Of a stretch of 64,000 nucleotides of DNA, positions 44,800 to 56,784 are shown one piece after another. The DNA comes from Prorocentrum cordatum (Eukaryota; Sar; Dinophyceae; Prorocentrales; Prorocentraceae). The notes below the pieces were generated by a model. That model saw nothing but the letters and a program-made list of their open reading frames with translations. It did no database searches and had not been told where the DNA came from. How positions within the stretch are numbered: the first letter of the stretch is position 1; each line of letters opens with the position of its first letter. Both the position numbers and the translations under genes were made by a program. Where the stretch lies: positions 304,001 through 368,000 of the forward strand of contig CAUYUJ010001703.1 of assembly GCA_963575745.1 (NCBI GenBank), read 5' to 3'.

Positions 44800-46440
44800 A
44801 CGTTCTGCGCGTGGCTGAATATGCGGGCTCGACGCCGGCGGCTGTCGGAAGTCCTCCGCCGGGTGGCTCGCAACGTGGAGGGCGCTATCGGAGATCGCGT
44901 ACGCTTCGGGCCCACATGGCGCCACAAATGTGGCCGATGTCGGCGCGCTCCCCCGGAATGATCAGCAATGCAGGTACCCTAAATCCTTAGGGAACGGACC
45001 TGCGTTAAGAGGCCCAACGCATTAGGGATAGGGAGTCTGCTCTCCAAATGTATCACACACAATCCCAGTAACACGAGCATCCCTGATGCAAGCACAGGGA
45101 GCTACGTGAGGCCACGTCTGCATCGTGCTCGAATTGTTAGAGGCACTTTTCAGCTGGATGGCGGAAGGCTGGCCCTCTCGGCCAGACACGGCGGCAGCGA
45201 GGCGATGGTTCGGCCACCGCCCGGTGCAAGATCCCCACCCGGTGCCTGTGCAAATGGTTGCGACGAGAAGGCACGCGTGGTGGCTCGCAGTGTGCGGGCG
45301 GACGCGAGCGAGGGGAGCCGCTCCCGCTGAGCCGGTCCACAACGATGGGTCAGGTCTGAAATTCGTCACAGAACCTGGTGGGTGGGTCGCCCTTCCTCTG
45401 GCGTCATGATCTTTGAAAACGCGGGTGTCCTAACGCGTCCCTCGGGGCCTTACATTAAGTCGGGCCTGTCCTCCTACAGGGGGATTTTGGACGACAAATG
45501 AAAAATAGTTGTTTAAATACCCCCAAATTGTCAACGGACCTTTTTTTATACTATTTTTGAAAATTCCTCCTGTAAAGGGACAGGCCCGACTTAAGCCTCA
45601 CATGCATTGATTGAAACAGTCGAGGGGTGCGAGAAAGGCAGACGCACAACTTTACCATACGCCTCCGTACTCATGTTTGTTCAGGACGTTGTAAGCCTGT
45701 CCTCCTCCCCCTCTCTTCCGGCGTCGTAGCGTCGGCGTTGTTTCAGGACGTGTGCCAACCGATCGTAATGTTGACGGTCCCAGGGCCACAAAGTGGCATC
45801 CAGAGGTCGAACAAGTAAGGGGAAACTGGCAACACGACTTGTTGTTTGCGACGCCTCGACCTGAGGGTCCTACATCTGAGGAGGATGACAATTATCGTCT
45901 TGGGAGGAAGGGATTGGGAGAAAAACAGGAACAATAGCTTTCGGATGCAATCCACGACACCTTCGGTAGCATGAGCCTAACGAAATAGAAACGTGTGGCA
46001 GCCGCAGAGCATGGGCCGCCAATCCAAGACCGCGCAAACGTCTTCAGAAGTGCATTGCACCTCTTGAGGCCATTTTGGACCCCTGGGAACTTCCCAAGAA
46101 GAACATTGCACCCTGCAGCAATGCCCTCTTGAAGCCTTCGGGGGGCCGTTCAAGAGCCCTCGTGTCTGCGTTCTGGGCCCTCCTGGAGACGAGCACTGGG
46201 GATGGACCAAAGGCGTGAGCAATGCTCTGGGGGGGTCCGACACTTGCCCAATGAATAATGAATTCCGCATTGGGTTCCGTATTGGGATCCACCGTTGATG
46301 CGGAATTCACTCGTGAATTCTGCCTCGTGTTCATACACCTGTTGGGGGGTCGTGGGGCCGCGGCAAAGTCCGTATTGCGTTCAGTCCTGATACGGAAGAA
46401 ATGCTAGTGAATTTAGTATTGTGTCCCGTTCGGGATACGG
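44800..46440. other. No supported gene; foldback copy and dyads
   Basis: A plus frame at 45125-45409 (LELLEALFSWMAEGWPSRPD) is weakly protein-like. Dyads of GAATTC/CGGAATTC type lie at 46250-46320, and minisatellite-like GAGGCCATTTTGGACCCC occurs near 46060-46200. Confidence 0.3.
45448..45597. repeat. Foldback element 2, copy 2
   Basis: Left AAGTCGGGCCTGTCCTCCTA CAGGGGGATTTT, right AAAATTCCTCCTGTAAAGGG ACAGGCCCGACTT. The ends are a nearly perfect inverted repeat around an AT-rich centre (AAAAATAGTTGTTTAAATAC). Confidence 0.85.
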
Positions 46441-46442
46441 AA

Positions 46443-48117
46443 TCACTCCTGCTGTGGTCCACTTCCGTCCTTCATGGGTTGCGCCACGACTTCTGCAGGA
46501 GTCGCCACCACCTGCGGTGCAGCATCGTTGCCGATCAGACCCCATAAGTGATGCCAGACTAGAATGCCCCAGCCCGCGGTGCGCAGAGCAAGGCTCTTCA
46601 GGAGCAGCTGATGATAATGGAAGAGATGCGCCCGTGTGCGATGAGCGGGAACGTCGATCACAGCGAGATGGAAGCGAGGAACCCCAACAAAATCTGCCAG
46701 ATGTGCCAGCACAGCCAGCAAGCAATTCAATTTCCAGAGGGTTTGGAGGATGCGACGGCCAATGGTAGTGTGTATGAGTATGTAACAATCACCTACAACA
46801 TACGCGAACATACGGATGATCTGATCAGTTCTCCCAACCCCATGCTCCCAACCCGATAGCTGCCTTTCTGAACATCGTCGTCGCCAGAGATCCATGGCGG
46901 TGCGAAGGTACAAATTTCGACTGACTAATGTTCTCTCCGCTTCGGCAGCCTCAGAAACAGTGACCATGTCCAACACTCAACGCCTGCTTTTCGGGCCATG
47001 TCTTCAGCCGTCCGCGTTGAAATCAACGATGACTAATCGTTTTCACGGCGTTTCCGGGCCCCACCATGCGTCACCCGACCGACCTTTGGACGCTCCAGAG
47101 ATTACTTGTTGGGGTGACTGTCAACCTCCACGGATCACAACAAGATAATACAGCTGTTGTCACCGTTGCATGGAACAACGCCAAAACTTCGTCACCGAAA
47201 CGTTATTGTTTCGAGAGCAAGGCAGAGAAACTCGAACTTCGCCCACCCAGTTCTAAATCGTGATTGGCGCTCTGCTGAAGTACTTCAACCCAATGCTCCC
47301 AGAGCACCCAATACTTTCAAACCCTCAGTGCAGATAACAATTTGGTGCTCTTCCCCCGGTTAATATCACCTTGTGCTCCAACAGAGCGGCTTTCCCAACG
47401 CATTGCGCGCTGCATTTGCCGGCGTGGAGATTAAAGCCCATGTTTTGCCACTCCGCAAATACAGAAGGATCGTCGGGAAAAATCATGTATGTCAGCCCGC
47501 TCTTCCCTAAAACGAAGTTCCCAGTAGTACATCCAGACGACGTTGCTTCCCACTGTTCCTTTGAATGCATGCTCAAGGTCGAGAGATGCGGAACATGCGT
47601 TTCAACCCCAATCGTGTCTTTCTCACTGGCCATCCTGAACTGATGGATCAAATCACTGCAGCCCCATCCTTTCCGAAAACCATCCCTTCGGACGTTTTGA
47701 CGTGATCGGGAATATGTGCCATCCGTCTGAGCAGCTCTCTACTTTTAGTTTACTCAGTACTTGGAGTACTTGCGATCGGTGACTAGTTCCATGGGTAATA
47801 ACATCCCCTTTTTGAACGACGCCACTTGTTTAAACATTCCACGACTGCGGGGCACGTGTTTGCCCATGGAGCACAGCAGATAACAAACCCACAATTGCAT
47901 CAACCATTTTACGCCCGCCTTCTTCGAGCATCTTTGCCACGAGCCCATACTCGAGGAAAGACTTGTGACGTTCCACGTATTTATGCATTGTGAGATACCG
48001 CTCATCAAATCTTGCGCCGCGGTCTCCTTCTGTTCTCTCTTCGTCATACCAAAAGCTTAGCTGGGAACATAAAACAAGGATTGATACATAATGAAAACCT
48101 ATGCTGATCCATTCCAA
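46443..48117 (-). CDS. Probable multi-exon gene, unknown function
   Basis: Coding-like minus segments in order: 48060-47860 (LSFWYDEERTEGDRGARFDE, YLTMHKYVERHKSFLEYGLV, KMLEEGGRKMVDAIVGLLSA); 47850-47755 in another frame (GMFKQVASFKKGMLLPMELV); 47625-47325 after a TTCAG acceptor (ASEKDTIGVETHVPHLSTLS, SGLTYMIFPDDPSVFAEWQN, HAGKCSAQCVGKAALLEHKV); and 46976-46443 (VSEAAEAERTLVSRNLYLRT, then a hydrophobic stretch and APQVVATPAEVVAQPMKDG). Introns of about 100 bases and a longer one near 47.3-47.0 kb would link them. No domain recognised. In the last segment the plus strand is open too, so its strand is uncertain. Confidence 0.42.
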
Positions 48118-48892
48118 CCTAGCAGTGCGTTTACGTGGTTATCCTTGATGCATGCGATGCGCCTGTTTTTCCGGTCCTGGTTCTGAAAGGAGGAAACGTC
48201 CGTTCACCCCCCATCTATTGACTCGTGGGACTCTTGTGCGCCGGACGACTAAGATCTACCATTGTTGCAGTTGACGATCGGACATCGATATGTTCTGGAT
48301 GTCCTGGGACCTGTTTGAGCCCCCTTGGAGCCGCCAGGAACATCCTCGATGCTCCGCGGCCCCACACATCCGACGACGTGCTCTGCTTCAATGCTGGATC
48401 CTGAAAGTCGCCCTCAAACCTCGCCTCCGTCGGCGATGACCAGAGCCCATTCAGCACACCACGGGGTGAAAACGATCTGGGGCCAGACCACTGGCGGGCG
48501 CGGGCCCGCAAAGCACTTAGAACCACGTCCATGCGCGAGTCGACTTGGCAGGGTGGGGTTCCCATCAACTCGGGCACACGCTGACATGGAGCACGGAGGG
48601 GGCGGGAGGACAGGGGTCCGCCTACTGGAGACTGCTCAATGTAGGTGTGCGCACCGTGCGGACCCTACATGGTGGGACCATTTGGAACACCCAGATCAGT
48701 AGCGCCAGCGAAAGGAAGAAGGGGAAGGAACGAAGGGAGAGAAACGCAGGCCTGAGCCACCGTCGAGCGTCCCGAGGCTACATACCACGCCTGCCACGTC
48801 GGCTTGTACTTGCCTCGGCCGCCGCGGCGCAGCCGAGGCTCTCGGAGGGGAGCTGTCCTACCACGTCCTTATCCTCCTCGTGACTCTCTACT

Positions 48893-48985
48893 CCTCCTCC
48901 TCCTCCTCCTCCTCCTCCTCCTCCTCCTCCTCCTCCTCCTCATCATCCTCATCCTCCTCCTCCTCCTCTTCCTCCTCCTCCTTCC
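48893..48985. repeat. (CTC)n tract
   Basis: About 90 bp of CTC triplets with CATCATCCTCATC in the middle. Confidence 0.9.
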
Positions 48986-49854
48986 CTACACACTCCTTTC
49001 GCTCCAACCTCCTCGGCCGTGCCACGAGGGGCGCCATCCCACCCTCCTCCTCGTCCTGCTGCTGCTCTTCCCCCCTTCTTCTGCTGCTCCTCCCCCTTGT
49101 CGGTTCTTGATATTTCGCATCATCATGCCTCTTCGCAGCGACTCATCCCCCGAGCCCCCGCCCCCCATCTCCCCGAGGACTTTCAGATTCTGGGGCGCGC
49201 CCTGTCATTGGGCCAGCGCGGACCTCATCGTCCCCCTTACCTACGTGCCGAACAGCCTACCCAGTGCCCCCCCCATCATCGCAGGCATGCATTGTTGTAC
49301 TCTCTCTCTCTCTCTGTCTTGATCTGCACCTTTCCTTCCCTGAGCTCCCGTCCGTGTTCATTCATGTTCGCGTCAGATTCTCCTCCCTGGTCTCCCCTGC
49401 TTCTCATCCTCCCTCGTCCTGCTCACCCCCGTACTCCTCACCCGCGCTCTCCATCCATCTTCCGCGCTCAGTGCTGTGTACCGCTTATACGACACTGCAG
49501 GGCTCTTACTTTTCGCCTGGGCAGAAGAACTGTATGTGGCTGTTGATGCAACTCCTTTCATTCCCTCTCCCTACCCCTCCGCCCGCTTCTCTTCGAATCC
49601 TTCTTCGAAATTATCCTCCCCATGTTGCCGTTGCTGATCAAGTCGCCGCTGTTTGTGCCCCAATTAATGCTGCTCGTCGTCCTCATCGTAGTCCTCCCCC
49701 GCGTCCTCCAACGACTCCTTTTGCACTTGCACCTCCTTCTCCACCCCTTTCACTTGCACTTGCACTTGCACCAACGCTGAGGGCGAGGACGCACCGAGGG
49801 CGTGGAGGACGAGACCCTTTCTGGAACGCTCGGAAGTGGAGAGGAACAAAAACC

Positions 49855-49967
49855 GGCATGCACAGAAACCCTTCGAAGGTCCGCCGGAGGCGCCGCCCAG
49901 GGGGGGCCCAGGGCACCGATCCGAGAAATCCGCGCGGAGCTTCGCAAGCTTCTGTTTCTGCCGTGTG
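49855..49967. repeat. Foldback element 1, copy 5
   Basis: The right arm is well kept (CCGAGAAATCCGCGCGGAGC then TTCTGTTTCTGCCGTGTGTC). The left arm is worn (AAACCCTTCGAAGGTCCGCC). The centre is shortened. Confidence 0.65.
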
Positions 49968-51034
49968 TCGGAGAGGGCCAAACGTAGCCCCAGGACGACG
50001 TACCCCCAGTGAGGTGTCGCAGCGGCCACGGCTCGAGCCAAAAGCGGGCGGCAACACGCAGCCGTTGGGCGCCCCGAGGTGGGCCCTGAGGCCCCCTCTC
50101 CCAAGGTACGTCTGTTCTGGGGGTACGTCTGGCCTCCACGGAGCGTTTCCGGCGGTGGACAGACCTCCCTTTCGCAAACATCCCATGAATGAAAACGGCC
50201 CAGGACCGAAACCTTCGGACCTGGACCCGCAAAAATGACGACCGCGACGCCCTCTCGCGAACCGAAAATGGCCAATGCGCTAATCGACGTGTCAGGGCAG
50301 GAGGTCTATCAACCTCCGAGGCGTGGCGCGAGCGCGGTGCCCAGGACCCTCCAGAGGAGCACCGCCATGAGAGTTCCCAGCCCGCCGCCGAGCAGATGTT
50401 ATGAGAGTTCTGAGCGCGCGCGCGCGTCGCCCCCGGGGGGCCGACGTACACACATTACGTGAGCACTCTTCCGTGATGCCGAAAACGGGTCCCACTACGA
50501 CGTGTCAGGGCGGGAGGTCAGGGTAGGAGGTCGATCAACCTCCGACTTTTTCTTCCTCGAGAGCCCGCCGCTCGGCGGCGAGGGCTCTGCGAGGCGCTCG
50601 GCGGGGCCCTCAGGGCTCCATGCGGCGAGCGCAGCCGAGGCCGAGGCCGCTCCCTCGGGGGCCGAGGGGGCTCCGCCCGCCCCGCGCAGTCCCGGGGGGG
50701 GGCCTGGGAGCAGGAGGCGCCCTCGAGACCCGGCGGCGCGCACAGAGGGGTAGGGGGGACGGGGGGGACAGCCCCTTAGAGTCTGTTGCTCCCACCGTAC
50801 TTCGGGACCGCATCCCAAACGTAGTCTCGAGCACCCAGAAAAACATCGAAACAGTGTCGAACGAGTATCGCCTCCCAGGGCCCGACACGTGTTAACACCT
50901 TCAAATTTCGGTACTCCCTTCGTGAGCAGGAGGAGGAGGAGGAGGAGGAGGAGGAGGAAAGGGAGGAGGAGGAGGGGGAGGAGGAGGAGGAGCGATCGTG
51001 CTCGAAATCACTTCTGGTGATTAGTGCTAAAGCA

Positions 51035-51180
51035 GGCTGGTGCAGCAGGACTCTTGGGAGGCTGCCTCTCAGAAGGCGCCCGGCCCTGCATCCGTAGACA
51101 AGAGGCCCGCGCCTCCTAGAGGAGCAGGGGGGGCCTCTGAGAGGCCTCCCCCCCATCCCTCCACCGCCCTCTGCGCGTGG
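51035..51180. repeat. Foldback element 6, copy 2
   Basis: GGCTGCCTCTCAGAAGGCGC, GGCCCTGCATCCGTAGACAA, GAGGAGCAGGGGGGGCCTCT and the C-rich end before CCTCTGCGCGTGGCC follow the same order as 56785-56965. Confidence 0.65.
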
Positions 51181-51442
51181 CCTCGAGATCCTGGCGCCCC
51201 CATCTTTTCGAGCTGGGCGTTTCCGACCAGTTTCGGGCCCGGGACCCTCATGGATCGACCTGGCTCGAGCAGCGGCGTGGAAAGATGGTGTCCAGGGCTC
51301 CGGCCGTGACGTTCTATGATGCGGCAAATCTTTCGCAACATCGGATCTCAAGGCAGGAGGCGGTGAAGCCTACCCCTCAAGCAGGAGATCGACTGCCAAA
51401 TGGACTTACCCAAACTATGTTTTTGTTCGTCGAAGCCACTGG

Positions 51443-51500
51443 TATATATATATAGATAGATATATATATATATATATATATATCTATAGATACGTGTATA
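51443..51500. repeat. TA dinucleotide tract
   Basis: (TA)n with GATAGATA interruptions, about 58 bp. Confidence 0.9.
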
Positions 51501-52230
51501 TATACATGTGTGTAGAATGTTCGTAGGCATGCGAGCTTTATATTTGTTTGGCAGATTCGACGAACAAAATAATGCTGGTGTAAATGAATTCTGTAGTCGA
51601 TATCCTAATGCTGGAGATCTGAGGGCAGGAGGCGGCCACGCCTGCACCGACAACGCCTTCGGACCGGGCCAGCCCCAGGGCCGCTGGATCGCGTGCACGG
51701 GAGGTGAGGCAACATCTGCGAGGTCTTCACAAGAACGATCAAGGACCAAAGGGCCCGATCGAATTTCCAATGGGGCAGATTAGGCCGGGGAATAAGGTGC
51801 ATGAGGCGGCAACTTCTGGGAGGTCCACGTGAGGAGGCTGCTGGATCGCGTGCGGGTGATGTGCGGGAACTTCTGGGAGGTCTTCGCAAGAGCGATGCAA
51901 AACAAACTTAGGTCAGCTAACTTCGCGCACCGAGCCCCGCGATGCGCGACGTGCGGTTATCTTCGTGCCCTTGCGCCACTTCCTTGGAAAAGGGCAGCCG
52001 CTCTGATCTAGATCGCGACGCGAAACGCTGATGTCTTCGCGCCCCTGGGGGTGACCTAGGCTCATGGGCCCGATGGAGGTCTCACGGGGCCGGATGAGGC
52101 CGGGGCCTAGACTGAATTAGCCAGAATTATAATTTGCTGCCGGATTAGATCGGAAGTTTTGCGACCGCTGGTGTACCAGCGCCGATGCTGGAATGATCCT
52201 CGCAGGAATTAGAAGAAGAACAAAACACAT

Positions 52231-52390
52231 AAAACATAAACTTTTGGAGCTCCGGGCGGATTTCTTGAATCCGCGCTGGACCCCCCTCCCTGGCGCGCGG
52301 AGCGCGCCAGGGGCGGCGCCAGAGGCGCCGCTGGGAGGCCCTGGCGCGGATCCAAGAAATCCGCCCGGAGCGCCAACAGTTTATGTTTAT
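52231..52390. repeat. Foldback element 1, copy 6 (reference copy)
   Basis: Best-kept copy: left arm AAACATAAACTTTTGGAGCT CCGGGCGGATTTCTTGAATC; right arm reads back as the complement with only a few changes (GGATCCAAGAAATCCGCCCG, GTTTATGTTTA). The centre has CCCCCCTCCCTGGCGCGCGG and GGCGGCGCCAGAGGCGCC. Total about 160 bp. Confidence 0.9.
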
Positions 52391-53094
52391 TCGAAGAGTT
52401 GCATCCCGCTGCGCGCATGCCCTCGTGCCCCCAGCACGGGATCAGAAGGCGCCTGGAAACGCAGGCATCGACATGCTTCCGGGACCGGCGTGCCTTGGAC
52501 CTGGTCGTTCTCCGCACCGGGTGCGTGCCGTCCTGGCTCGGCCTGCAGTGCAGTGCGCTTCTTCGCCATCCCTGGGCCCCGAGGCGTGGCCCGCCCAGCT
52601 GCTGTGCCTGTGCACGGGTCAGGGGGCCACATGCGAACCCCACCCCTGCCCCCCACGATTGCTGAGGGGGGAGGGTCGGGGTGGCTTCGCTCGGGAGCTC
52701 CCGAGCGAAGTGAACCCCACCCTCCCCCTCAGAGATCGTGGGGGGCAGGGGTGGGGTCCGCATGTGGCCCCCTATGGGTGGCGCCGAGCCCGACGGAAGC
52801 GCGAGCACGGACACGAGTGAAAATCCTGCCCCCGAAGGGGAAAGGAAACCGCCCAGATGAGGCAGGCGCAGAAGCCCACTGTCGTCACTATCCGCGATGA
52901 CGCCCGGGACAGGCCCTGTCCCCCACCCCCTCCCCACCACCTGGTCAGACTCGCGACGGCGCCGTCCAGAAATCTGCCGTCCGTAAAAACAGTCCAGACG
53001 GCGCCAGCCCGAATCGGAACTCATCGGCCCCCTCCCCAGCCCCCCACCCTGTCACGCCCATTACCGCCAGGGATTTTCAAGGACGGACTCTGGA

Positions 53095-53330
53095 TGAGGT
53101 CGGAGGATGGCACCGCATCGCCGATGCATCGGCGATGCGTCCCCTACCCCCCCCCCCTGTCACGCCCATACTACCGCAAGGGACTACCAAGACGGACTCT
53201 ACAGATGCAGTCGCAGGATGGCACCGCATCGCCGATGCATCGGCGATGCGTCCGGCGGCGTCGGGGCAGGGAGCATCGGGCTCCAGATCGCGCCGCATCG
53301 CCAAGACATCGGCGATGAGGCGCGACCCTT
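53095..53330. repeat. GCATCGCCGATGCATCGGCGATGC palindrome cluster
   Basis: Self-complementary 24-mer cores at 53112-53138 and 53226-53252 and a variant at 53295-53320 (GCATCGCCAAGACATCGGCG). The first two share a preceding AGGATGGCACC and an alternating GGGCATGGCG-type context with a CTGTCACGCCCAT block between, so the unit is about 114 bp. The same core recurs at 58795-58915. Confidence 0.85.
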
Positions 53331-55020
53331 CGGCCCTGTCAGCTCCGACCCCGTCTGGGCGGCCTCGAGCAAGAAACTGCGTACCGAGCAGACTGTCTAC
53401 GACACGAAGGCCCTACGCCGCCCAAACCAGGTGGCGGACCAACAAAATGATGAAGATTCATGCCCTAGTGCTGTCGGGGAAATCTCGCTTCAACCACCAC
53501 AGACCGTTCTCCGCATACCGTTTCTCCCAGAAGTTCATCCTCGTTCTCCCTCATCCCTCCACTTGGGGAAAACGAGGGTCGAGACGGTCAGCCTTCTGGC
53601 TTCTGGACCCTCGGAAGCCGAATGTGGACCCAAACTCTCGACTGAAACGACTCACCGTGAAAAGCTGGTCCCAGTCAAGGAGTCGAGAGGTCCAAGGGCT
53701 CACATCACGAAAGAGGTCGAACGTAACTTCCGGGAGGGCGGGCGGGTGGATTCGTGGTGGGGGCGCAATTCTCCCGGCTGTCGGCTCCTGTGCATCACCA
53801 CTGCAATGCAGCAAGGCCTAGGCAGAGGCTTATGTATCTGCCACGCCGGAGTCCCCAGAGGCGGGGTCAGAGCTCCAATGGAGTAGTATTTCAGATCGAG
53901 CAGCCAAACCAAGACGTTAGCTTGGAAACGCACACGCACACACACACACAAACACACACACACGTGCGCATGTGGTTTCTGGCATCCGAGGTCCCTCCGT
54001 CCATTTCCTGGCGACTGCTTTTAAGCCTCATGTTGTTCTTTTGACGGTCCCAGGGCCCGAAAACAGCCCTCAGAGGCCAAGCAACGTCAACATGCGATGT
54101 ACTTAAAACCTGAATCGGAATTTCTTGTCATTAAACTGATGCCTTTGCCTCCTCATCCACACACTCCCACATGTCCTTCACTCAAACTCAGACTCACTAA
54201 CACCTAGACCACCTCACACTGAGGCCAGTACTGGGAACCACGGACCAGTCAGACTCACTCGCACTCAGGCCCGCTCGTACCCAAATCTGCTTTTACTCAA
54301 ACTCGTTCACACTCAGACTCACTAATAACATGTCCATTCGGACTCAAATCCAATCATTTTCAAGCTAATGTATACACAGGCTCATATGCGGACCCACGCA
54401 AACACAAATTTGCTCATGTAGGCTCTGGAGGATTGTTCGGACGCCGCAGCCATCTCAGAGCGTTCGCGGCAGCTCTGGAGGTGGCTCCGAAGGCGGCTAT
54501 GTAGATCCAGCGGCTCTGGAGAATAAGTCGGACGCCGCGGTCATCTCAGAACATTCCCGAACGCTCTGAGAGAATTCCGGAACGCTCTGGAACGAATGTA
54601 TCCTCGGCCTAGCCCCGTTCGAGAAGGGCTGAAAACGTGCGACACCACCTGGTCTTAACAAATTGCGATGCCTGGACTCATGGTGAACAGTGGGCATAGC
54701 CAATCCTCGAGAGGTCTGGGTTGATACGACTCCCGGCGTGCATCCTGGCCAGAATCTCGGAGCGAGTCGAGCCGTTGCGATGAGGCCTGACAAAAAGGCC
54801 CAACGGGCTAAAAACCCTTGACCCTCGACACACGAATTTCAAAAGAACGAATCAAACAACTGCACACACACAAGGACCCGTCGGTCGGAAGAAGTGGGTA
54901 GAAACATGAAGTACGAGAAAGTTGGGAGTAACTTGGGTTTCCGCCCGCCCCCTGAAGAGGAGGGAAGATGGAAAACAGCTCGACCCTTGAAGTAGGAAGG
55001 CGGCTAAAGTAGACTGGGAT
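53330..55020. other. No supported gene; exon-like frames on both strands
   Basis: At 53.4-53.9 kb, frames on plus (SGKSRFNHHRPFSAYRFSQK) and minus (EVTFDLFRDVSPWTSRLLDW) both look protein-like, so strand cannot be decided. A CA tract lies at 53930-53965, CTCAAACTCAGACTCACTAA-type short repeats at 54170-54400, and an approximately 90 bp duplication (GGACGCCGC.GTCATCTCAGA) at 54430-54560. Confidence 0.3.
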
Positions 55021-55027
55021 CTGGGCA

Positions 55028-55182
55028 TCCACAAGAATCTTCTTTCAACTTCCGCTGGGACCTCTTGGAGCGGCGATGCCGCGCGGAGCGCGGCGGGAGA
55101 GGCATCGGAGGCGCCGCCACGGGGTGCCAGCGCAGATCCAGGAAATCCGCGCGGACGCCCGACCAACAATGTTCATGCAAGT
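55028..55182. repeat. Foldback element 1, copy 7
   Basis: Right arm GATCCAGGAAATCCGCGCGG then AACAATGTTCATGCAAGTGT; left arm diverged. The last bases GCAAGTGTT match those beside copy 1 (15437-15452), so the shared sequence extends past the arm. Confidence 0.65.
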
Positions 55183-55189
55183 GTTCCGT

Positions 55190-56780
55190 CTACGACATGG
55201 TCGCGTAGCCTCGTCTCTATCAGGGGGTCATCGCGACCGACACTGTGCCTGAATCTCTGCCCAGGTGTGACCGAAAACTTGCACCCGAAAAAAACCAACT
55301 GCACCCGGGTGTGACCGAAATGTTTAGCTCGAAGCCAGAACGATCTTCAACATCGGTTACAGTCTCGGTCACACGACGTTGTCGGTCACAACTTCGGGCA
55401 CGTTTCTTGCCACCGATTTCTTTGGTCGCATACTTATTCTGCTGATTGAGCCGAGGTGCCATGAGACATGGCGTCGACTCTTAAAGGTCACGACCCATTC
55501 CCTAAGACCAACTTTTCTTCCTGAGCAATTCTGTTGGCGGCCTGGGGGTCGGAACGGGGCACCAAGAAGCAAACGATTGGAAGAAACTGCCGTGCTTGCT
55601 GCGCTCTGTCCTCGTCCGACTCAACTCCCAGAACCTCGGCTGCGACTGAGAACAAGAAAATTGAAACAACCGCCGCGGGGCCGCGATCGGCCCGTGGCCC
55701 CTGCTGGGCCCTCAGGACGCCGCGGCCCTCAGGGTGCCACTGGTGTGGCCGCCAGCGCGCCCCCGAGTACCACGTCGCGGAGCTGCTCGTACGTCACCTC
55801 GGAGCGGGTCACGGAAGCGCAGGCTGCAGGAGAGGTAGGCGTGCTGGGCGAGACGCTGAGATCCTGGCGACGCAATTGCTTCACGCCCAACGAGTTCGCC
55901 CTATTTCGGGGCCCGGGGCACCCGCGGATCGATCCTCAAGATTGGGTTCAGGGCTCCAGTCGTGACTTCTGGCATGGTGTCATTCCAGAACCCCCTTTGG
56001 TTGAGACCTCGTTTTGCATACAATGCCATGGTGTCCATCCTTCCTCCTCCCCCCTCCTGCCTCCGACATCCCCCCGGCATCCTGTGCGCTTCCACAGGGG
56101 CTGCGAACTGTCACGATGTTTCTTGGCTCCTGGGAGGCATGAAGGAGGTAAGGGCAACGACAGTCATTTAAGACCTCGCGGCTCCCTCGGTGGCTGCGAA
56201 CTGCCAAACTGTCGCTGCTTTCGTTGGCTCCTGGGATGCACGGCGCCACGGGGGGGCCAGGGCCGCCCTGCGGGACCAGGGATGACGAACGTACGAACGA
56301 CCACCAGTGCGGACAATATTCCAGGCCTGCTTGAGGCCGGGCAATCGAGGCCGAGGCCTCCAGATGCTGTGGTGCATCTTTGGCTGTGCTTGATCGGTGG
56401 CGCCCTGGGTCCACGTCGCAGTCGCGCTGCAGCAGGGTTGCTGCGTTGGCGAAAATTCTGCACCGAGGCCGCGGGAAGGACAGGGGGGGGGAGGGCCGCG
56501 GGCAATCAGAAAGCCCTCAGGGCGTGAAGCGCTCCAGGCTGCGCTGGAGCAGGCCCAAATCCTTGTAGCTACCAGTGCGTCCCACTATAGCGTCGAGCTG
56601 CTACCAGAAGGAAAGCTGCCTGTGGAACGGAGCCCCCCTCTGGCCCCCAGAGCGCCTGTGTGCACGAGGAGAGCTAAAGGAACAACAGTGGATGAACCCA
56701 GAGAGCAGCGGGCCCCTCCCGAACCTAAACTGTTCCTTACCTCAGTGTCTTGACGGTATGCTCGGACATGCAAGGCAACG
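55190..56780. other. No supported gene; repeat E scraps and weak frames
   Basis: A dyad region at 55265-55385 is rich in GTGTGACCGAAA and its complement. Repeat E-like words (GACCTCGCGGCTCCCTCGGT, TTGGCTCCTGGGA) lie at 56090-56240. A plus frame at 56520-56753 (LQAALEQAQILVATSASHYS, VELLPEGKLPVERSP) is the most exon-like piece but has no domain. Confidence 0.3.
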
Positions 56781-56784
56781 GTCA

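Larger units (their letters stand above)
50000..52225. other. No gene supported
   Basis: Contains a GGAGGA tract (50928-50990), a TA tract (51443-51500), foldback 6 (51035-51180) and GATCTGAGGGCAGGAGGCGG-like words at 51345 and 51617 flanking the TA tract. Frames are open because of G+C only. Confidence 0.4.

Noticed and set aside
46421-46859. Plus-strand open frames with NPNKICQMCQHSQQAIQFPE
   Set aside because: The plus strand is a serious rival, but the neighbouring exon-like segments at 47.3-48.1 kb are all on minus, so I kept minus with low confidence.
49019-50238. Long Pro/Ser/Arg frames on plus
   Set aside because: They run through a CTC tract, a CT tract and a foldback 1 copy; no segment shows exon-like codon use.
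52193-52900. Recurrent peptide of the type RADFLDPRW...ADPRNP seen in several frames across the window
   Set aside because: It looks like a conserved protein domain but maps exactly to copies of foldback element 1, including its arms; the conservation is of DNA, not protein.
53095-53330. CRISPR-like repeat-spacer pattern of palindromes
   Set aside because: There are only three cores with irregular spacing and related, not unique, intervening sequence, in a eukaryotic genome.
55379-56527. 382-codon plus frame
   Set aside because: Composition changes along it, it spans repeat E scraps, and the opposite strand is equally open and exon-like in places; no domain.
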